Notes under the pieces: model-generated
Database searches by the model: none
What the model was told of the DNA's origin: nothing
What the model saw: only the letters and a program-made list of their open reading frames with translations
Made by a program: the position numbers and the translations under genes
NCBI RefSeq assembly: GCF_017635265.1
Contig: NZ_JAGBLU010000001.1
Location: 1-64,000 of the forward strand
Direction: 5' to 3'
DNA length: 64,000 nt
Source of the DNA: Butyrivibrio sp.
GTDB lineage: Bacteria; Bacillota; Clostridia; Lachnospirales; Lachnospiraceae
In this document: positions 35,099 through 42,602 of the stretch, in pieces
Layout: every line of letters starts with the position of its first letter
How positions within the stretch are numbered: position 1 is the stretch's first letter

Positions 35099-38047
35099 TT
35101 ATGTCCTGGGTACCTCTACCATTTCATAAGCTTCTACCATATCACCTTCATGGATCTGGTCAAAGCCATCAAATACAAGACCGCACTCGAAGCCTTCCTT
35201 AACTTCCTTGACATCATCCTTAAATCTCTTAAGTGATGCGAGATCACCTTCAAAGATCTGTTCTCCTTCTCTTGAGATACGAACCTTGCAATCTTTCTTG
35301 ATAACACCGTCCTTAACAAAGGCTCCGGCAATATTACCAACCTTAGATGCCTTGAATATCTGACGGACTTCAGCATGTCCTGTAACTCTCTCCTCATAGA
35401 TAGGAGCAAGCATACCCTTCATAGCATATTCAATCTCTTCGATTGCCTGATAAATAACCTTGTAAAGCTTAATCTCAACGCCTTCGTGTTCAGCCATGCT
35501 CTTAGCGGTTGCATCAGGACGAACATCAAATCCGATAATAATCGCATTGGATGCAGCAGCAAGTGTTACATCTGATTCGTTGATGGCACCAACACCACCG
35601 TGAATAACCTTAACCACAACCTCATCATTGGAAAGCTTAAGAAGACTCTGTTTAAGCGCTTCTACGCTACCCTGAACGTCAGCCTTGATGATGATATCAA
35701 GTTCCTGAAGTCTTCCTTCTTCAATCTTGGAATAAAGATCGTCAAGAGACATTTTTGCTTTGGTCTCTTCAATAAGGTCTTTCTTGTGCTGCTGAAGGTA
35801 TGTATTGGCATACTGCTTAGCCAGCTTATCAGTCTCATGTCCAAGGAATACTTCACCTGCATTTGGAACATCAGAAAGACCAAGAATCTCAACAGGCTGT
35901 GAAGGACGAGCTTCCTTAAGCTTGTTACCCTTATCATCAACCATAGCTCGAACCTTACCTGAACTTGCACCTGCGGAAATGAAATCACCTACATGAAGTG
36001 TTCCCTTCTGAACAAGAACATTGGCAACAGGACCACGACCTTTATCAAGTCTTGCTTCAAGCACAAGACCTCTTGCCATTCTGTCAGGATTTGCTTTAAG
36101 TTCCAAAATATCTGCAGTAAGAATGATGGTCTCAAGAAGGTCTTCAATACCTTCACCTGACTTGGCTGATACAGGCACAAATTCTGTTGTTCCGCCCCAG
36201 TCTGTTGAAATAAGACCATACTCTGTCATTTCCTGCTTAACTTTATCAATATTGGCATTTGGTTTATCAATCTTGTTTACAGCCACAATAATCTCAACTT
36301 CGGCAGCTTTAGCATGGTTAATAGCTTCAACTGTCTGTGGCATCACACCATCATCAGCAGCAACTACCAGTACTGCTATATCTGTAGAATTAGCACCACG
36401 CATACGCATAGCTGTAAATGCTTCGTGTCCCGGTGTATCAAGGAATGTAATCTTCTGATCATTAACAGATACTGTGTAAGCACCGATTCTCTGGGTGATA
36501 CCGCCTGCTTCTCTGTCTGTTACACTTGTCTTACTGATGGCATCAAGAAGTGATGTTTTAACATGGTCAACATGACCCATTACGCAGACAACAGGTGGTC
36601 TCTTTTTAAGTGTCTCAGGCGCGTCCTCGTCCTCTTTAAGAAGCTCTTCGATAACATCAACGGGAACTTCCTTTTCGCAGATGATATCATACTCAATAGC
36701 AATGTTTTCAGCCTCTTCATAAGTAAGCTCTGTGTTTACGGTAGAAATCTGACCAGCCATAAAGAGTTTCTTGATGATAACCGAAGGCTGCATCTTCATC
36801 TTTTCAGCAAGTTCCTTGATAGAAACTTTCTCCGGAATGGAAATAACTTTAATCTGCTCTTCAGGCTCTTCTACCTTCTTGACTTCAGGCTTAATAAATC
36901 TGCCTACCCTCTTGCTTCTTGGCATCATCTCTTCCTGCTCATAAGCAAGATCCTTTTTATTTCTCTTGTCCTTTTCCTGACCGATACGACGTCTTTCTTC
37001 GTCTCTGTGACCTGCACCTTCTTTTACAGGAGCTGCATCAGCAAAGCCGCCTCTCTGGTTCTTGTCGAACTTATTATTTCTATCATTTCTGTCGTTTCTT
37101 CCGCCAAACTTGCCGCCCTGCTGTCCACCGTTCATCTGACCGTCACGACCACCGCGCTGACCGAATCCGCCCTGATTATTATCTCTGCGGAATCCGCCAT
37201 TTTGTCCATTATTTCTATTCTGGAATCCATTCCTATCGCCTCTGTCATTTCTTCCGGAATTGTTTCTATTATCCCTGTTGTCTCTTACGTCGCGGCTGTC
37301 TCTGTTATCTCTGTTGTCTCTATTATTATCCCTATTATCTCTATTATCTCTGGGCTTTTCATTCTGAACAGGAGCAGCGCTTACAGGCTTTGGTGCCTCG
37401 CTTTGCACAGGAGCAGCTGCCTGCTGTGGCTGCATGGCCGCCTGCTTGTTCTCAACAGTCTGTGGAGCACTTTCTTTCTTGGGTGCAGGCTTTGGAGTGG
37501 TACTCTTACTAATCGGTGTATTATAACTTTCAAGCTGTGATGGAGCAGTCAATGGCTTAATCGGATGGTAGGCATTTTGAGATTGAGCAAATACGCCCCT
37601 TCTGTTATTTCCGCCATTATTGTTATTACCGTAACCGCTTCTGTTATCACGGCGCTGATTATTATTGCTCTGAGCTCCGCTATTATTTCCATTCTGGTTA
37701 TTATGATAGCCACCCATCTTTGAATTGCCGGCATTTGTAACCATAATAATCTTTTTCTTTTTCTTTGGTGTATCAGCACTATCAGTTTTCACAGCTGAAT
37801 TTTTAGAAGCACCTTCCTCTGTTTTTGGAGCATCACTCTTAACAGGGGCTTTCTTTTCTTCCTTATCTGAAGCATCAGCTTTTTTCGCAGAACCTTTAAA
37901 GTGCTTTCTTGCTATTTCTGCATCAGCCTCTTCTATTGAACTGTTCGAACGTTTTGCTTCTATGCCTTTCTCCTGCAAAACACTTATCAGCTCCTTTGCG
38001 TCGCATCCAAGCTCACTTGCAAGTTCGGATATTTTAATTTTTGCCAT
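35099..38047 (-). CDS. infB: Translation initiation factor IF-2
   Basis: GTPase that places initiator tRNA on the 30S subunit. The 982-aa protein has the IF2-N module (1-52), a long linker rich in Arg, Asn, Asp and Gly with RDN repeats (about 230-350), a second IF2-N module (about 400-460), the G domain (about 486-650), and domains II-IV. G-domain motifs DTPGHEAF, NKID and SAKSG are normal. The P-loop reads MGHVDHVKTS: Val496 replaces the glycine found before the lysine in essentially every IF-2 (GHVDHGKT). The codon is GTT where GGT would give Gly. The gene abuts ylxQ directly (TGAATG) and precedes rbfA. If the substitution is real it should alter nucleotide binding. Confidence 0.95.
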   Translation of the reverse strand: MAKIKISELASELGCDAKELISVLQEKGIEAKRSNSSIEEADAEIARKHFKGSAKKADASDKEEKKAPVKSDAPKTEEGASKNSAVKTDSADTPKKKKKIIMVTNAGNSKMGGYHNNQNGNNSGAQSNNNQRRDNRSGYGNNNNGGNNRRGVFAQSQNAYHPIKPLTAPSQLESYNTPISKSTTPKPAPKKESAPQTVENKQAAMQPQQAAAPVQSEAPKPVSAAPVQNEKPRDNRDNRDNNRDNRDNRDSRDVRDNRDNRNNSGRNDRGDRNGFQNRNNGQNGGFRRDNNQGGFGQRGGRDGQMNGGQQGGKFGGRNDRNDRNNKFDKNQRGGFADAAPVKEGAGHRDEERRRIGQEKDKRNKKDLAYEQEEMMPRSKRVGRFIKPEVKKVEEPEEQIKVISIPEKVSIKELAEKMKMQPSVIIKKLFMAGQISTVNTELTYEEAENIAIEYDIICEKEVPVDVIEELLKEDEDAPETLKKRPPVVCVMGHVDHVKTSLLDAISKTSVTDREAGGITQRIGAYTVSVNDQKITFLDTPGHEAFTAMRMRGANSTDIAVLVVAADDGVMPQTVEAINHAKAAEVEIIVAVNKIDKPNANIDKVKQEMTEYGLISTDWGGTTEFVPVSAKSGEGIEDLLETIILTADILELKANPDRMARGLVLEARLDKGRGPVANVLVQKGTLHVGDFISAGASSGKVRAMVDDKGNKLKEARPSQPVEILGLSDVPNAGEVFLGHETDKLAKQYANTYLQQHKKDLIEETKAKMSLDDLYSKIEEGRLQELDIIIKADVQGSVEALKQSLLKLSNDEVVVKVIHGGVGAINESDVTLAAASNAIIIGFDVRPDATAKSMAEHEGVEIKLYKVIYQAIEEIEYAMKGMLAPIYEERVTGHAEVRQIFKASKVGNIAGAFVKDGVIKKDCKVRISREGEQIFEGDLASLKRFKDDVKEVKEGFECGLVFDGFDQIHEGDMVEAYEMVEVPRT
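37255..37350 (-). repeat. In-frame 9-base repeats encoding Arg-Asp-Asn units in infB
   Basis: About ten near-identical 9-base units (AGA GAT AAC/AAT and variants) encode consecutive RDN tripeptides, with RDS, RDV and RNN variants, in the IF-2 linker. Phase is kept throughout, so length changes by slippage would preserve the reading frame. The units continue more loosely as G/N/R-rich sequence on either side (about 37000-37700). Confidence 0.8.
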
Positions 38048-38377
38048 TCACATTTCCTCCATACTTTTTTCTGAAAGTAAGTTCTTTATGAGCGTCTTCG
38101 CTAATCCAGCATCAGTAATAGCCAAACTCGTTCGAACATCCTTACCTATTGCATGCCCCAATTCATCCATACTGCCGAAAAAATAAATCGGGATCTTATA
38201 AAACTTACATTTATCACTAAATTCTTTTTTGGTATTGTCTGAGGCATCTTCGCTGACAATAACTATAACCGCCGTCTTTTTCCTTATAGCTTCAAGGCAG
38301 GCAAACTCACCGCTTTTAAGCTTTCCGGATCTCTGGCAAAGCCCCAGAACACCAAGTATTTTTCCTTTAGAATCCAA
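38048..38377 (-). CDS. ylxQ: L7Ae-family RNA-binding protein YlxQ
   Basis: A 109-aa member of the L7Ae/L30e/Gadd45 family that binds kink-turn RNA. The fold is seen in LGLCQRSGKLKSGEFACLEAIRKKTAVIVIVSEDAS and the later AIGKDVRTSLAITD. It starts with TTG 38377, inside the last 11 bases of rnpM, and its stop directly precedes the infB start, so all three genes are translationally coupled. Position between ylxR and infB is standard in Firmicutes. Its physiological RNA target is unknown. Confidence 0.88.
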   Translation of the reverse strand: MDSKGKILGVLGLCQRSGKLKSGEFACLEAIRKKTAVIVIVSEDASDNTKKEFSDKCKFYKIPIYFFGSMDELGHAIGKDVRTSLAITDAGLAKTLIKNLLSEKSMEEM

Positions 38378-38636
38378 TTCCGCTTAGCTCCTTTTCAAGC
38401 TTTAGACGTTCTTCTTCCGGTACCTGCGACTTAAGAGATTTCTCAAGACCCTTATTCTTAAAAGCCTTGCTAAGACAATCCTTTGACCGACAGATGTATG
38501 CTCCTCTGCCATTAGCTCGTCCTGTCAGATCAAGAGATACCCTGCCATCCTGTGATTTAATGACACGGATCAGTTCTTTTTTCTCCTTCATCTCCATGCA
38601 TCCAACGCACTTTCTCATCGGAATCTTTTTCTGCAT
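38367..38636 (-). CDS. rnpM: RNase P modulator / YlxR (DUF448)
   Basis: An 89-aa basic protein of the YlxR family, reported to bind RNase P RNA and modulate tRNA processing. The signatures are PMRKCVGCMEMKEKKELIR at the start and GRANGRGAYICRS followed by CLSKAFKNK. ATG 38636 lies two bases after the nusA stop. The 3' end overlaps ylxQ. Confidence 0.9.
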   Translation of the reverse strand: MQKKIPMRKCVGCMEMKEKKELIRVIKSQDGRVSLDLTGRANGRGAYICRSKDCLSKAFKNKGLEKSLKSQVPEEERLKLEKELSGIGF

Positions 38637-38638
38637 TA

Positions 38639-39787
38639 TTATTCCTCTACTTCAGTATCAGAAGACTCTGCAACATCTTCGCCTTCCTCATACTCATCAT
38701 AATCTTCATCATCAAGATAATCTTCCATACGGAATCCGGGAGCATCCTTAGCCTGTGTCTCACTCTTTATATCAATCTTATATCCTGTAAGTCGTGCAGC
38801 AAGTCTTGCATTCTGACCTTCTTTACCAATAGCAAGTGAAAGCTGATAATCCGGAACAACTACCTTGGCACTCTTTTCATCGGGATCAGCAAATACTGCT
38901 ACGATCTTAGCAGGTGAAAGTGCGTTCTGAATAAGATTACCGGGGTTCTCATCCCAGTTGATAACATCAATCTTTTCGCCATTAAGCTCATCTACAATAA
39001 GATTAACTCTTGCACCGTTAACACCTACACAAGCACCTACTGCATCTACATTAGGATTGTTGGAATAAACAGCAATCTTTGTACGGCTTCCCGCTTCTCT
39101 GGCAATAGATTTGATTTCTACTGTTCCGTCCTGAATCTCTGCAACTTCCTGTTCAAAAAGCCTCTTAACAAGATCCGGGTGAGTTCTGGATACAAGAATC
39201 CTTGGTCCCTTTGAGCCGTTCTTAACCTCAAGAACATATACTCTGATACGTGATGTCGGTCTGTAAACCTCACCTTTTACCTGCTCATTCTCATTAAGGA
39301 TAGCATCTGCACGTCCAAGGTTTATGCTTACATTCTTGCCGATAAATCTCTGGACAACACCTGTTACAATATCATGTTCCTTTTCAAAATATTCATTGTA
39401 GATTGCGCCGCGCTCTTCTTCGCGAATCTTCTGCAAAATAACATTTTTTGCATTCTGTGTGGCAATACGTCCAAATTCCTTGGAATTAAGCGGAACTGCT
39501 ACAATATCGCCAACCTGTGCCTTCTTACTAATCTTCCTGGCATCATCAAGGCAAATCTCAATCTGTGGATCCATGACATCATCGAAAAGTTCCACTACCT
39601 CTTTGTCAGCATAGCACTTGAAGTCACAGTTATTTCTGTCCACTTCAACCCTGATATTTTCAGCTTTGCCAAAATTATTCTTGCATGCTGTGATAAGTGA
39701 ATTCTCAATTGCATCAAACAGAGAATCTTTGCTGATGTTCTTCTCCTTTTCCAAAAGGTCAAGGGCATCCATTAGTTCTTTACTCAT
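38639..39787 (-). CDS. nusA: Transcription elongation/termination factor NusA
   Basis: Binds RNA polymerase and nascent RNA and affects pausing, termination and antitermination. The 382-aa protein has the N-terminal polymerase-binding domain (1-130), S1 domain (about 135-200), KH1 (SRTHPDLVKRLFEQEVAEI and ANCVGVNGARV-type GXXG as GVNGARV) and KH2 (LAIGKEGQNARLAARLTG). It ends in a short acidic tail and lacks the C-terminal acidic repeats of proteobacterial NusA, as normal in Firmicutes. ATG 39787 has AAGGAGA; rimP ends 24 bases upstream. Confidence 0.95.
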   Translation of the reverse strand: MSKELMDALDLLEKEKNISKDSLFDAIENSLITACKNNFGKAENIRVEVDRNNCDFKCYADKEVVELFDDVMDPQIEICLDDARKISKKAQVGDIVAVPLNSKEFGRIATQNAKNVILQKIREEERGAIYNEYFEKEHDIVTGVVQRFIGKNVSINLGRADAILNENEQVKGEVYRPTSRIRVYVLEVKNGSKGPRILVSRTHPDLVKRLFEQEVAEIQDGTVEIKSIAREAGSRTKIAVYSNNPNVDAVGACVGVNGARVNLIVDELNGEKIDVINWDENPGNLIQNALSPAKIVAVFADPDEKSAKVVVPDYQLSLAIGKEGQNARLAARLTGYKIDIKSETQAKDAPGFRMEDYLDDEDYDEYEEGEDVAESSDTEVEE

Positions 39788-39811
39788 CGTAATCTCCTTT
39801 TTCTGCCTGGA

Positions 39812-40273
39812 TTAAAAATCCAAAGCAAGCTTAATCACTGATATCTCTTTTCTGGAAAAAATTTCATCTTTATCATTTATAGTTACGGTAACGCTATTGC
39901 TGTCATAGCTTTTTAGTGTACCGGCAAACTCCTTAACACCGTCTCTTGCCTTAAAAAGTTTAAGTTCAACATCCTGTCCGAGGCTGTTTTCAAAATGCCT
40001 GTCCTTTTTAAGCTGTCTGCCAAGTCCGGGACTTGAAACCTCCAAAATGTAGGCATCCTCTATAAAATCATCTTTATCAAGTGCATCCGAAAGTGCATGG
40101 CTGACATCAACGCATTTATTGATATCCACGCCGCCTTCCCTGTCAATGTAAGCTCTGAGGTACCATTCCCCGCCTTCCTTGACATATTCTACATCGTAGA
40201 TGCTCACTTCATTTGCTTCTGCAATTGGAACAAGCATTTCTTCTACTTTTGCTTCAATTTCATTCTTTTTCAT
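39812..40273 (-). CDS. rimP: Ribosome maturation factor RimP
   Basis: Needed for 30S subunit maturation. The 153-aa protein has the N-terminal alpha/beta domain with YDVEYVKEGGEWYLRAYIDREGGV, DVSHALSDALD and EVSSPGLGRQLKKDRHFE, followed by the small SH3-like C-terminal domain. ATG 40273 has GAGGG six bases upstream. It is the first gene of the rimP-nusA-rnpM-ylxQ-infB-rbfA-nrnA unit and is preceded by a promoter (40345-40373) and a leader hairpin. Confidence 0.93.
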   Translation of the reverse strand: MKKNEIEAKVEEMLVPIAEANEVSIYDVEYVKEGGEWYLRAYIDREGGVDINKCVDVSHALSDALDKDDFIEDAYILEVSSPGLGRQLKKDRHFENSLGQDVELKLFKARDGVKEFAGTLKSYDSNSVTVTINDKDEIFSRKEISVIKLALDF

Positions 40274-40303
40274 TCATTACCCTCTTATGTGCTGACATAA
40301 AGA

Positions 40304-40328
40304 AAGTGGGCTTTCTTCAAGCCCACTT
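40304..40328 (-). promoter_or_regulatory. Leader hairpin of the rimP-nusA operon (possible attenuator)
   Basis: Perfect 10-bp stem AAGTGGGCTT/AAGCCCACTT with a 5-base loop, inside the predicted 65-base leader, followed on the minus strand by CTTTATG, a weak T-tract. Since nusA, the second gene, affects hairpin-dependent termination, autoregulation by attenuation is possible; this is inference. Confidence 0.45.
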
Positions 40329-40344
40329 AACATTTACCATATCG

Positions 40345-40373
40345 ACAATACCACAAAAACGGCATTCCGTCAA
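40345..40373 (-). promoter_or_regulatory. Sigma-70-type promoter of the rimP-nusA-infB operon
   Basis: On the minus strand TTGACG (40373-40368), 17-base spacer, TATTGT (40350-40345). Start of transcription expected near 40338, giving a leader of about 65 bases to rimP. Confidence 0.65.
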
Positions 40374-40470
40374 GTAAATGTCGATGCCTAAAGCCATCAT
40401 GACATTACTGTCTGGTTACTAGCAAGTATCCTCTCAACTTCCTGTGAATGTAAAAAGTTCCCATTACACA

Positions 40471-40499
40471 AAAATCCCCAGGTTGCGAAGCAATCTGGG
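40471..40499 (-). terminator. Terminator after tRNA-Glu
   Basis: Minus-strand hairpin CCCAGATTGC/GCAACCTGGG (one A-C mismatch, very short loop; 40499-40477) followed by GATTTTTG, about 30 bases beyond the tRNA 3' end. It keeps the tRNA transcript separate from rimP. Confidence 0.7.
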
Positions 40500-40528
40500 T
40501 TTCGGGTTGGGCTGTTATAAACAGTCAA

Positions 40529-40600
40529 TACCTCGTAGCGGAATCGAACCGCTGATTCTGCCGTGAGAGGGCAGCGTCTTAACCGCTTGACCAACGAGGC
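40529..40600 (-). tRNA. tRNA-Glu (anticodon CTC)
   Basis: The 72-base cloverleaf has acceptor stem GCCTCGT/ACGAGGT, D arm GTC...GAC, anticodon stem CTGCC/GGCAG with loop CTCTCAC (anticodon CTC, Glu), T arm AGCGG-TTCGATT-CCGCT and discriminator A. The CCA end is not encoded (TTG follows), so it is added after transcription. The D-loop sequence TGGTCAAGCGGTTAAGAC is typical of tRNA-Glu. It has its own promoter and terminator. Confidence 0.93.
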
Positions 40601-40614
40601 TTATCAGTTCTTTT

Positions 40615-40636
40615 GTCGCCGCCGTATCGCGGCGAC
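40615..40636 (-). other. GC-rich stem-loop in the tRNA-Glu 5' leader
   Basis: A perfect 8-bp stem GTCGCCGC/GCGGCGAC with a 6-base loop in otherwise AT-rich sequence. It starts at the expected transcription start and lies 14 bases before the tRNA, so the precursor would begin with this structure. It could protect the 5' end or guide processing; no function is known to me. Confidence 0.6.
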
Positions 40637-40642
40637 TTGTTT

Positions 40643-40671
40643 ATAATATCTTATTGCAAATAAAAATGCAA
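40643..40671 (-). promoter_or_regulatory. Promoter of tRNA-Glu
   Basis: Minus strand TTGCAT (40671-40666), 17-base spacer, TATTAT (40648-40643), with expected start near 40636, just ahead of the leader hairpin. Confidence 0.65.
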
Positions 40672-40729
40672 GCACTTTTTTAAATTTTTTTAAAAAATCG
40701 TTATCCCGTACAAATCTTAGCATCATTTC

Positions 40730-41692
40730 TCAAGGATTAACTATATTTCTCATCTCACCTTTTTGCCAGGCTACTACGTTTTTCTTCACCTCTTCAAGGC
40801 ATCTCTTTCTTGCCTCAGTACTTGCCCACGCCATGTGAGGTGTTACAAATAGTTTTCCACTGTCCTGTATCTTAAGAAGTGGAGAATCCTTTGCCATGGG
40901 TTCAGGACTTAATACATCAAGACCTGCTGCTGCGATCTTCTTCTGTGTAAGGGCATCATAAAGATCCTGCTCACTGACTACTGCGCCTCTTGCTACATTT
41001 ATAAGGATAGCGTTTTTCTTCATCTTATCAAAAGCATTTTTATCAAAGAGATTTCTGGTTCTGTCTGTAAGCGGACAATGCAATGATATAACATCAGAAC
41101 GGGATAAGAGTTCATCAAACTCAACTCTCTCATAATCTGTACATGTGCTTTTTCCGGATGCAGAGTAAAATATAACCTTTGCGCCAAAAGCAGTTGCTAT
41201 CTCAGCAACCTTTCTGCCGATGTTTCCCATTCCTACTATTCCATAGGTTTTTCCATCAAGTTCATTAAAAGGAATATCAAGGCAGCAAAAATGAGATTGG
41301 TTAGCGTATTTTCCACTCTTAACGAACTCATCATAGTGCCTGGAGTTCTCCATCAGATAAAAAAGAAGTGAAAATGTATGCTGTGCCACTGACATGGTTG
41401 AATAGCCAACCACGTTAGCTACCTTTACACCATGCCTGTTGCAGGCTTCAATATTGGCATTGTCAAATCCTGTAGCAAACTCACAGATAAGTTCAAGATC
41501 CGGAGCCGCATCAAGAATCTTGTCTGATATTGCACTTTTATTGATCATAAGCACCTTGGCGCCTGCAAGTCTTTCTGCCGCATTGTCATCTGTTATCTTA
41601 TCATCGTAATAGGTACACTCTCCAAGCTCATCAAAGAGTGTATAGTCCATATCTGATCCTACGCTGTCTGTATCTGCTACAACAATTTTCAT
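40730..41692 (-). CDS. D-2-hydroxyacid dehydrogenase (glycerate dehydrogenase / hydroxypyruvate reductase-like)
   Basis: NAD(P)-dependent reduction of a 2-keto acid to a D-2-hydroxy acid in the cytoplasm. The 320-aa protein has the Rossmann motif GMGNIGRKV, conserved ATGFDN (substrate loop), catalytic Arg in NVARGAVV, Glu in LDVLSPEP and catalytic His in VTPHMAWAS. The Trp after the His (MAWAS) and overall look resemble glycerate dehydrogenase (HprA), but substrate cannot be fixed by sequence. ATG 41692 has AGGAGA. It sits between the EAL gene and tRNA-Glu with no functional partner. Confidence 0.88.
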   Translation of the reverse strand: MKIVVADTDSVGSDMDYTLFDELGECTYYDDKITDDNAAERLAGAKVLMINKSAISDKILDAAPDLELICEFATGFDNANIEACNRHGVKVANVVGYSTMSVAQHTFSLLFYLMENSRHYDEFVKSGKYANQSHFCCLDIPFNELDGKTYGIVGMGNIGRKVAEIATAFGAKVIFYSASGKSTCTDYERVEFDELLSRSDVISLHCPLTDRTRNLFDKNAFDKMKKNAILINVARGAVVSEQDLYDALTQKKIAAAGLDVLSPEPMAKDSPLLKIQDSGKLFVTPHMAWASTEARKRCLEEVKKNVVAWQKGEMRNIVNP

Positions 41693-41729
41693 ATCTGCTC
41701 ATCTCCTTAATTTATGCTTATTGATAAAA

Positions 41730-41757
41730 GAACCTAAGATCAAAAAATCTTAGGTTC
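41730..41757 (-). terminator. Terminator enclosing the stop codon of the EAL gene
   Basis: Perfect 11-bp stem GAACCTAAGAT/ATCTTAGGTTC; the EAL-domain gene's TGA (41742-41740) lies at the loop and the stem, followed on the minus strand by TTTTATC. The hairpin overlaps the last codons of the gene, the same arrangement as at 8766-8792. Confidence 0.75.
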
Positions 41758-42450
41758 ACCTAAAAAGTACCCTTGAGCAAGGTCAATTTTCATGCTCTTA
41801 AAGAAATTAAGTTCTCCCTGAGTCTCAATTCCTTCTGCAAGAATAATAATATCCCTCGCCCTCAGTTCTTCTATTATTTCTTTTACAATATGCTGCTTGT
41901 TAAAATCCTTATCCACACCGGATACATATTTCCTATCGATCTTAACAAGATCAGGTCTGTAAAAATCAAGACATTCCCTGTCTATGTTGCTGCCAGTTCC
42001 GAAATCATCTATGGCGATCAATGGAGTCGCTCCCTCTATATTAAAAGCAACCTTTTTCATCTCCCAGGCATATTTTTCGAGCTTGGTATATTCAAGCATT
42101 TCATACACCAGACGATTCATCATTTTTTCACCGCCTAGTGCTGCAACCTGTTTGGTCTGCTCTATTCTCATGCACACCGATGGAAAAGAATTCATAAAGA
42201 GCATTCCTTCAAGCCCTGCCTCCATGAAATGCTTTGTTCCGTAATAGTTGGTAATCTCTTCTATCAGATAAAGCTTATCCATATTGGCTACAGCTTTTAT
42301 AAACTCAACAGGTGTATATAGTTCAGGTCTCATAAGAGCTTCGTAGCCATATATTGAATTGTCTTCCAGTTTAATAATCGGTTGAAACGCAAACTTTATT
42401 TCCTGAGGATTTTCAAGCAAATACTCAACCGTGACTTTATTTCTACCCAT
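41740..42450 (-). CDS. Stand-alone EAL-domain protein (cyclic-di-GMP phosphodiesterase)
   Basis: A 236-aa protein that is almost only an EAL domain, predicted to cleave c-di-GMP. The signature residues are present: YGYEALMRP (Glu37), Asn in FMNSFPS, Glu in VYEMLEY, AIDDFGTGSN (the two Asp of the metal site), Lys in LVKIDRKYV, Glu in LAEGIET and Gln in AQGYFLGEP, so it is probably active. No sensory or GGDEF domain is attached. ATG 42450 follows AAAGG; a TTG just upstream is less likely. It stands downstream of the chemoreceptor but has its own candidate promoter. A role in switching between motility and attachment is inference. Confidence 0.85.
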   Translation of the reverse strand: MGRNKVTVEYLLENPQEIKFAFQPIIKLEDNSIYGYEALMRPELYTPVEFIKAVANMDKLYLIEEITNYYGTKHFMEAGLEGMLFMNSFPSVCMRIEQTKQVAALGGEKMMNRLVYEMLEYTKLEKYAWEMKKVAFNIEGATPLIAIDDFGTGSNIDRECLDFYRPDLVKIDRKYVSGVDKDFNKQHIVKEIIEELRARDIIILAEGIETQGELNFFKSMKIDLAQGYFLGEPKIF

Positions 42451-42500
42451 CAAAAACCTTTTCTAATCAAAACATAAAAACCATAAATGAAAACATCAGA

Positions 42501-42529
42501 AATATATCAGCTTTTTACAAATAATTCAA
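42501..42529 (-). promoter_or_regulatory. Candidate promoter of the EAL gene
   Basis: Minus strand TTGAAT (42529-42524), 17-base spacer, TATATT (42506-42501), 51 bases before the start codon and after the terminator of the chemoreceptor gene. Confidence 0.5.
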
Positions 42530-42554
42530 GCACAATTTATTATTAGTGTCAGTT

Positions 42555-42590
42555 AAAAAAGAGTCAGAACTTTTCGCCTGACTCTTTTTT
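42555..42590 (-). terminator. Terminator after the chemoreceptor gene
   Basis: Perfect stem AAAAAAGAGTCAG/CTGACTCTTTTTT with a 10-base loop, twelve bases beyond the chemoreceptor stop; ends in a T-run on either strand. Confidence 0.85.
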
Positions 42591-42602
42591 GGGGTATATA
42601 CA

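Noticed and set aside
37255..37350. Regular short repeats that could suggest a CRISPR array
   Set aside because: The 9-base units are contiguous, in frame, lack spacers and encode the IF-2 linker.
36563..37540. 325-codon plus-strand frame opposite infB
   Set aside because: Its Ile/Ser/Val-rich repeats are the complement of the RDN repeats of IF-2; no start signal and no family resemblance.
40397..40594. 65-codon minus-strand frame overlapping tRNA-Glu
   Set aside because: It covers the tRNA and its terminator and has no ribosome site; the structured RNA explains the sequence.
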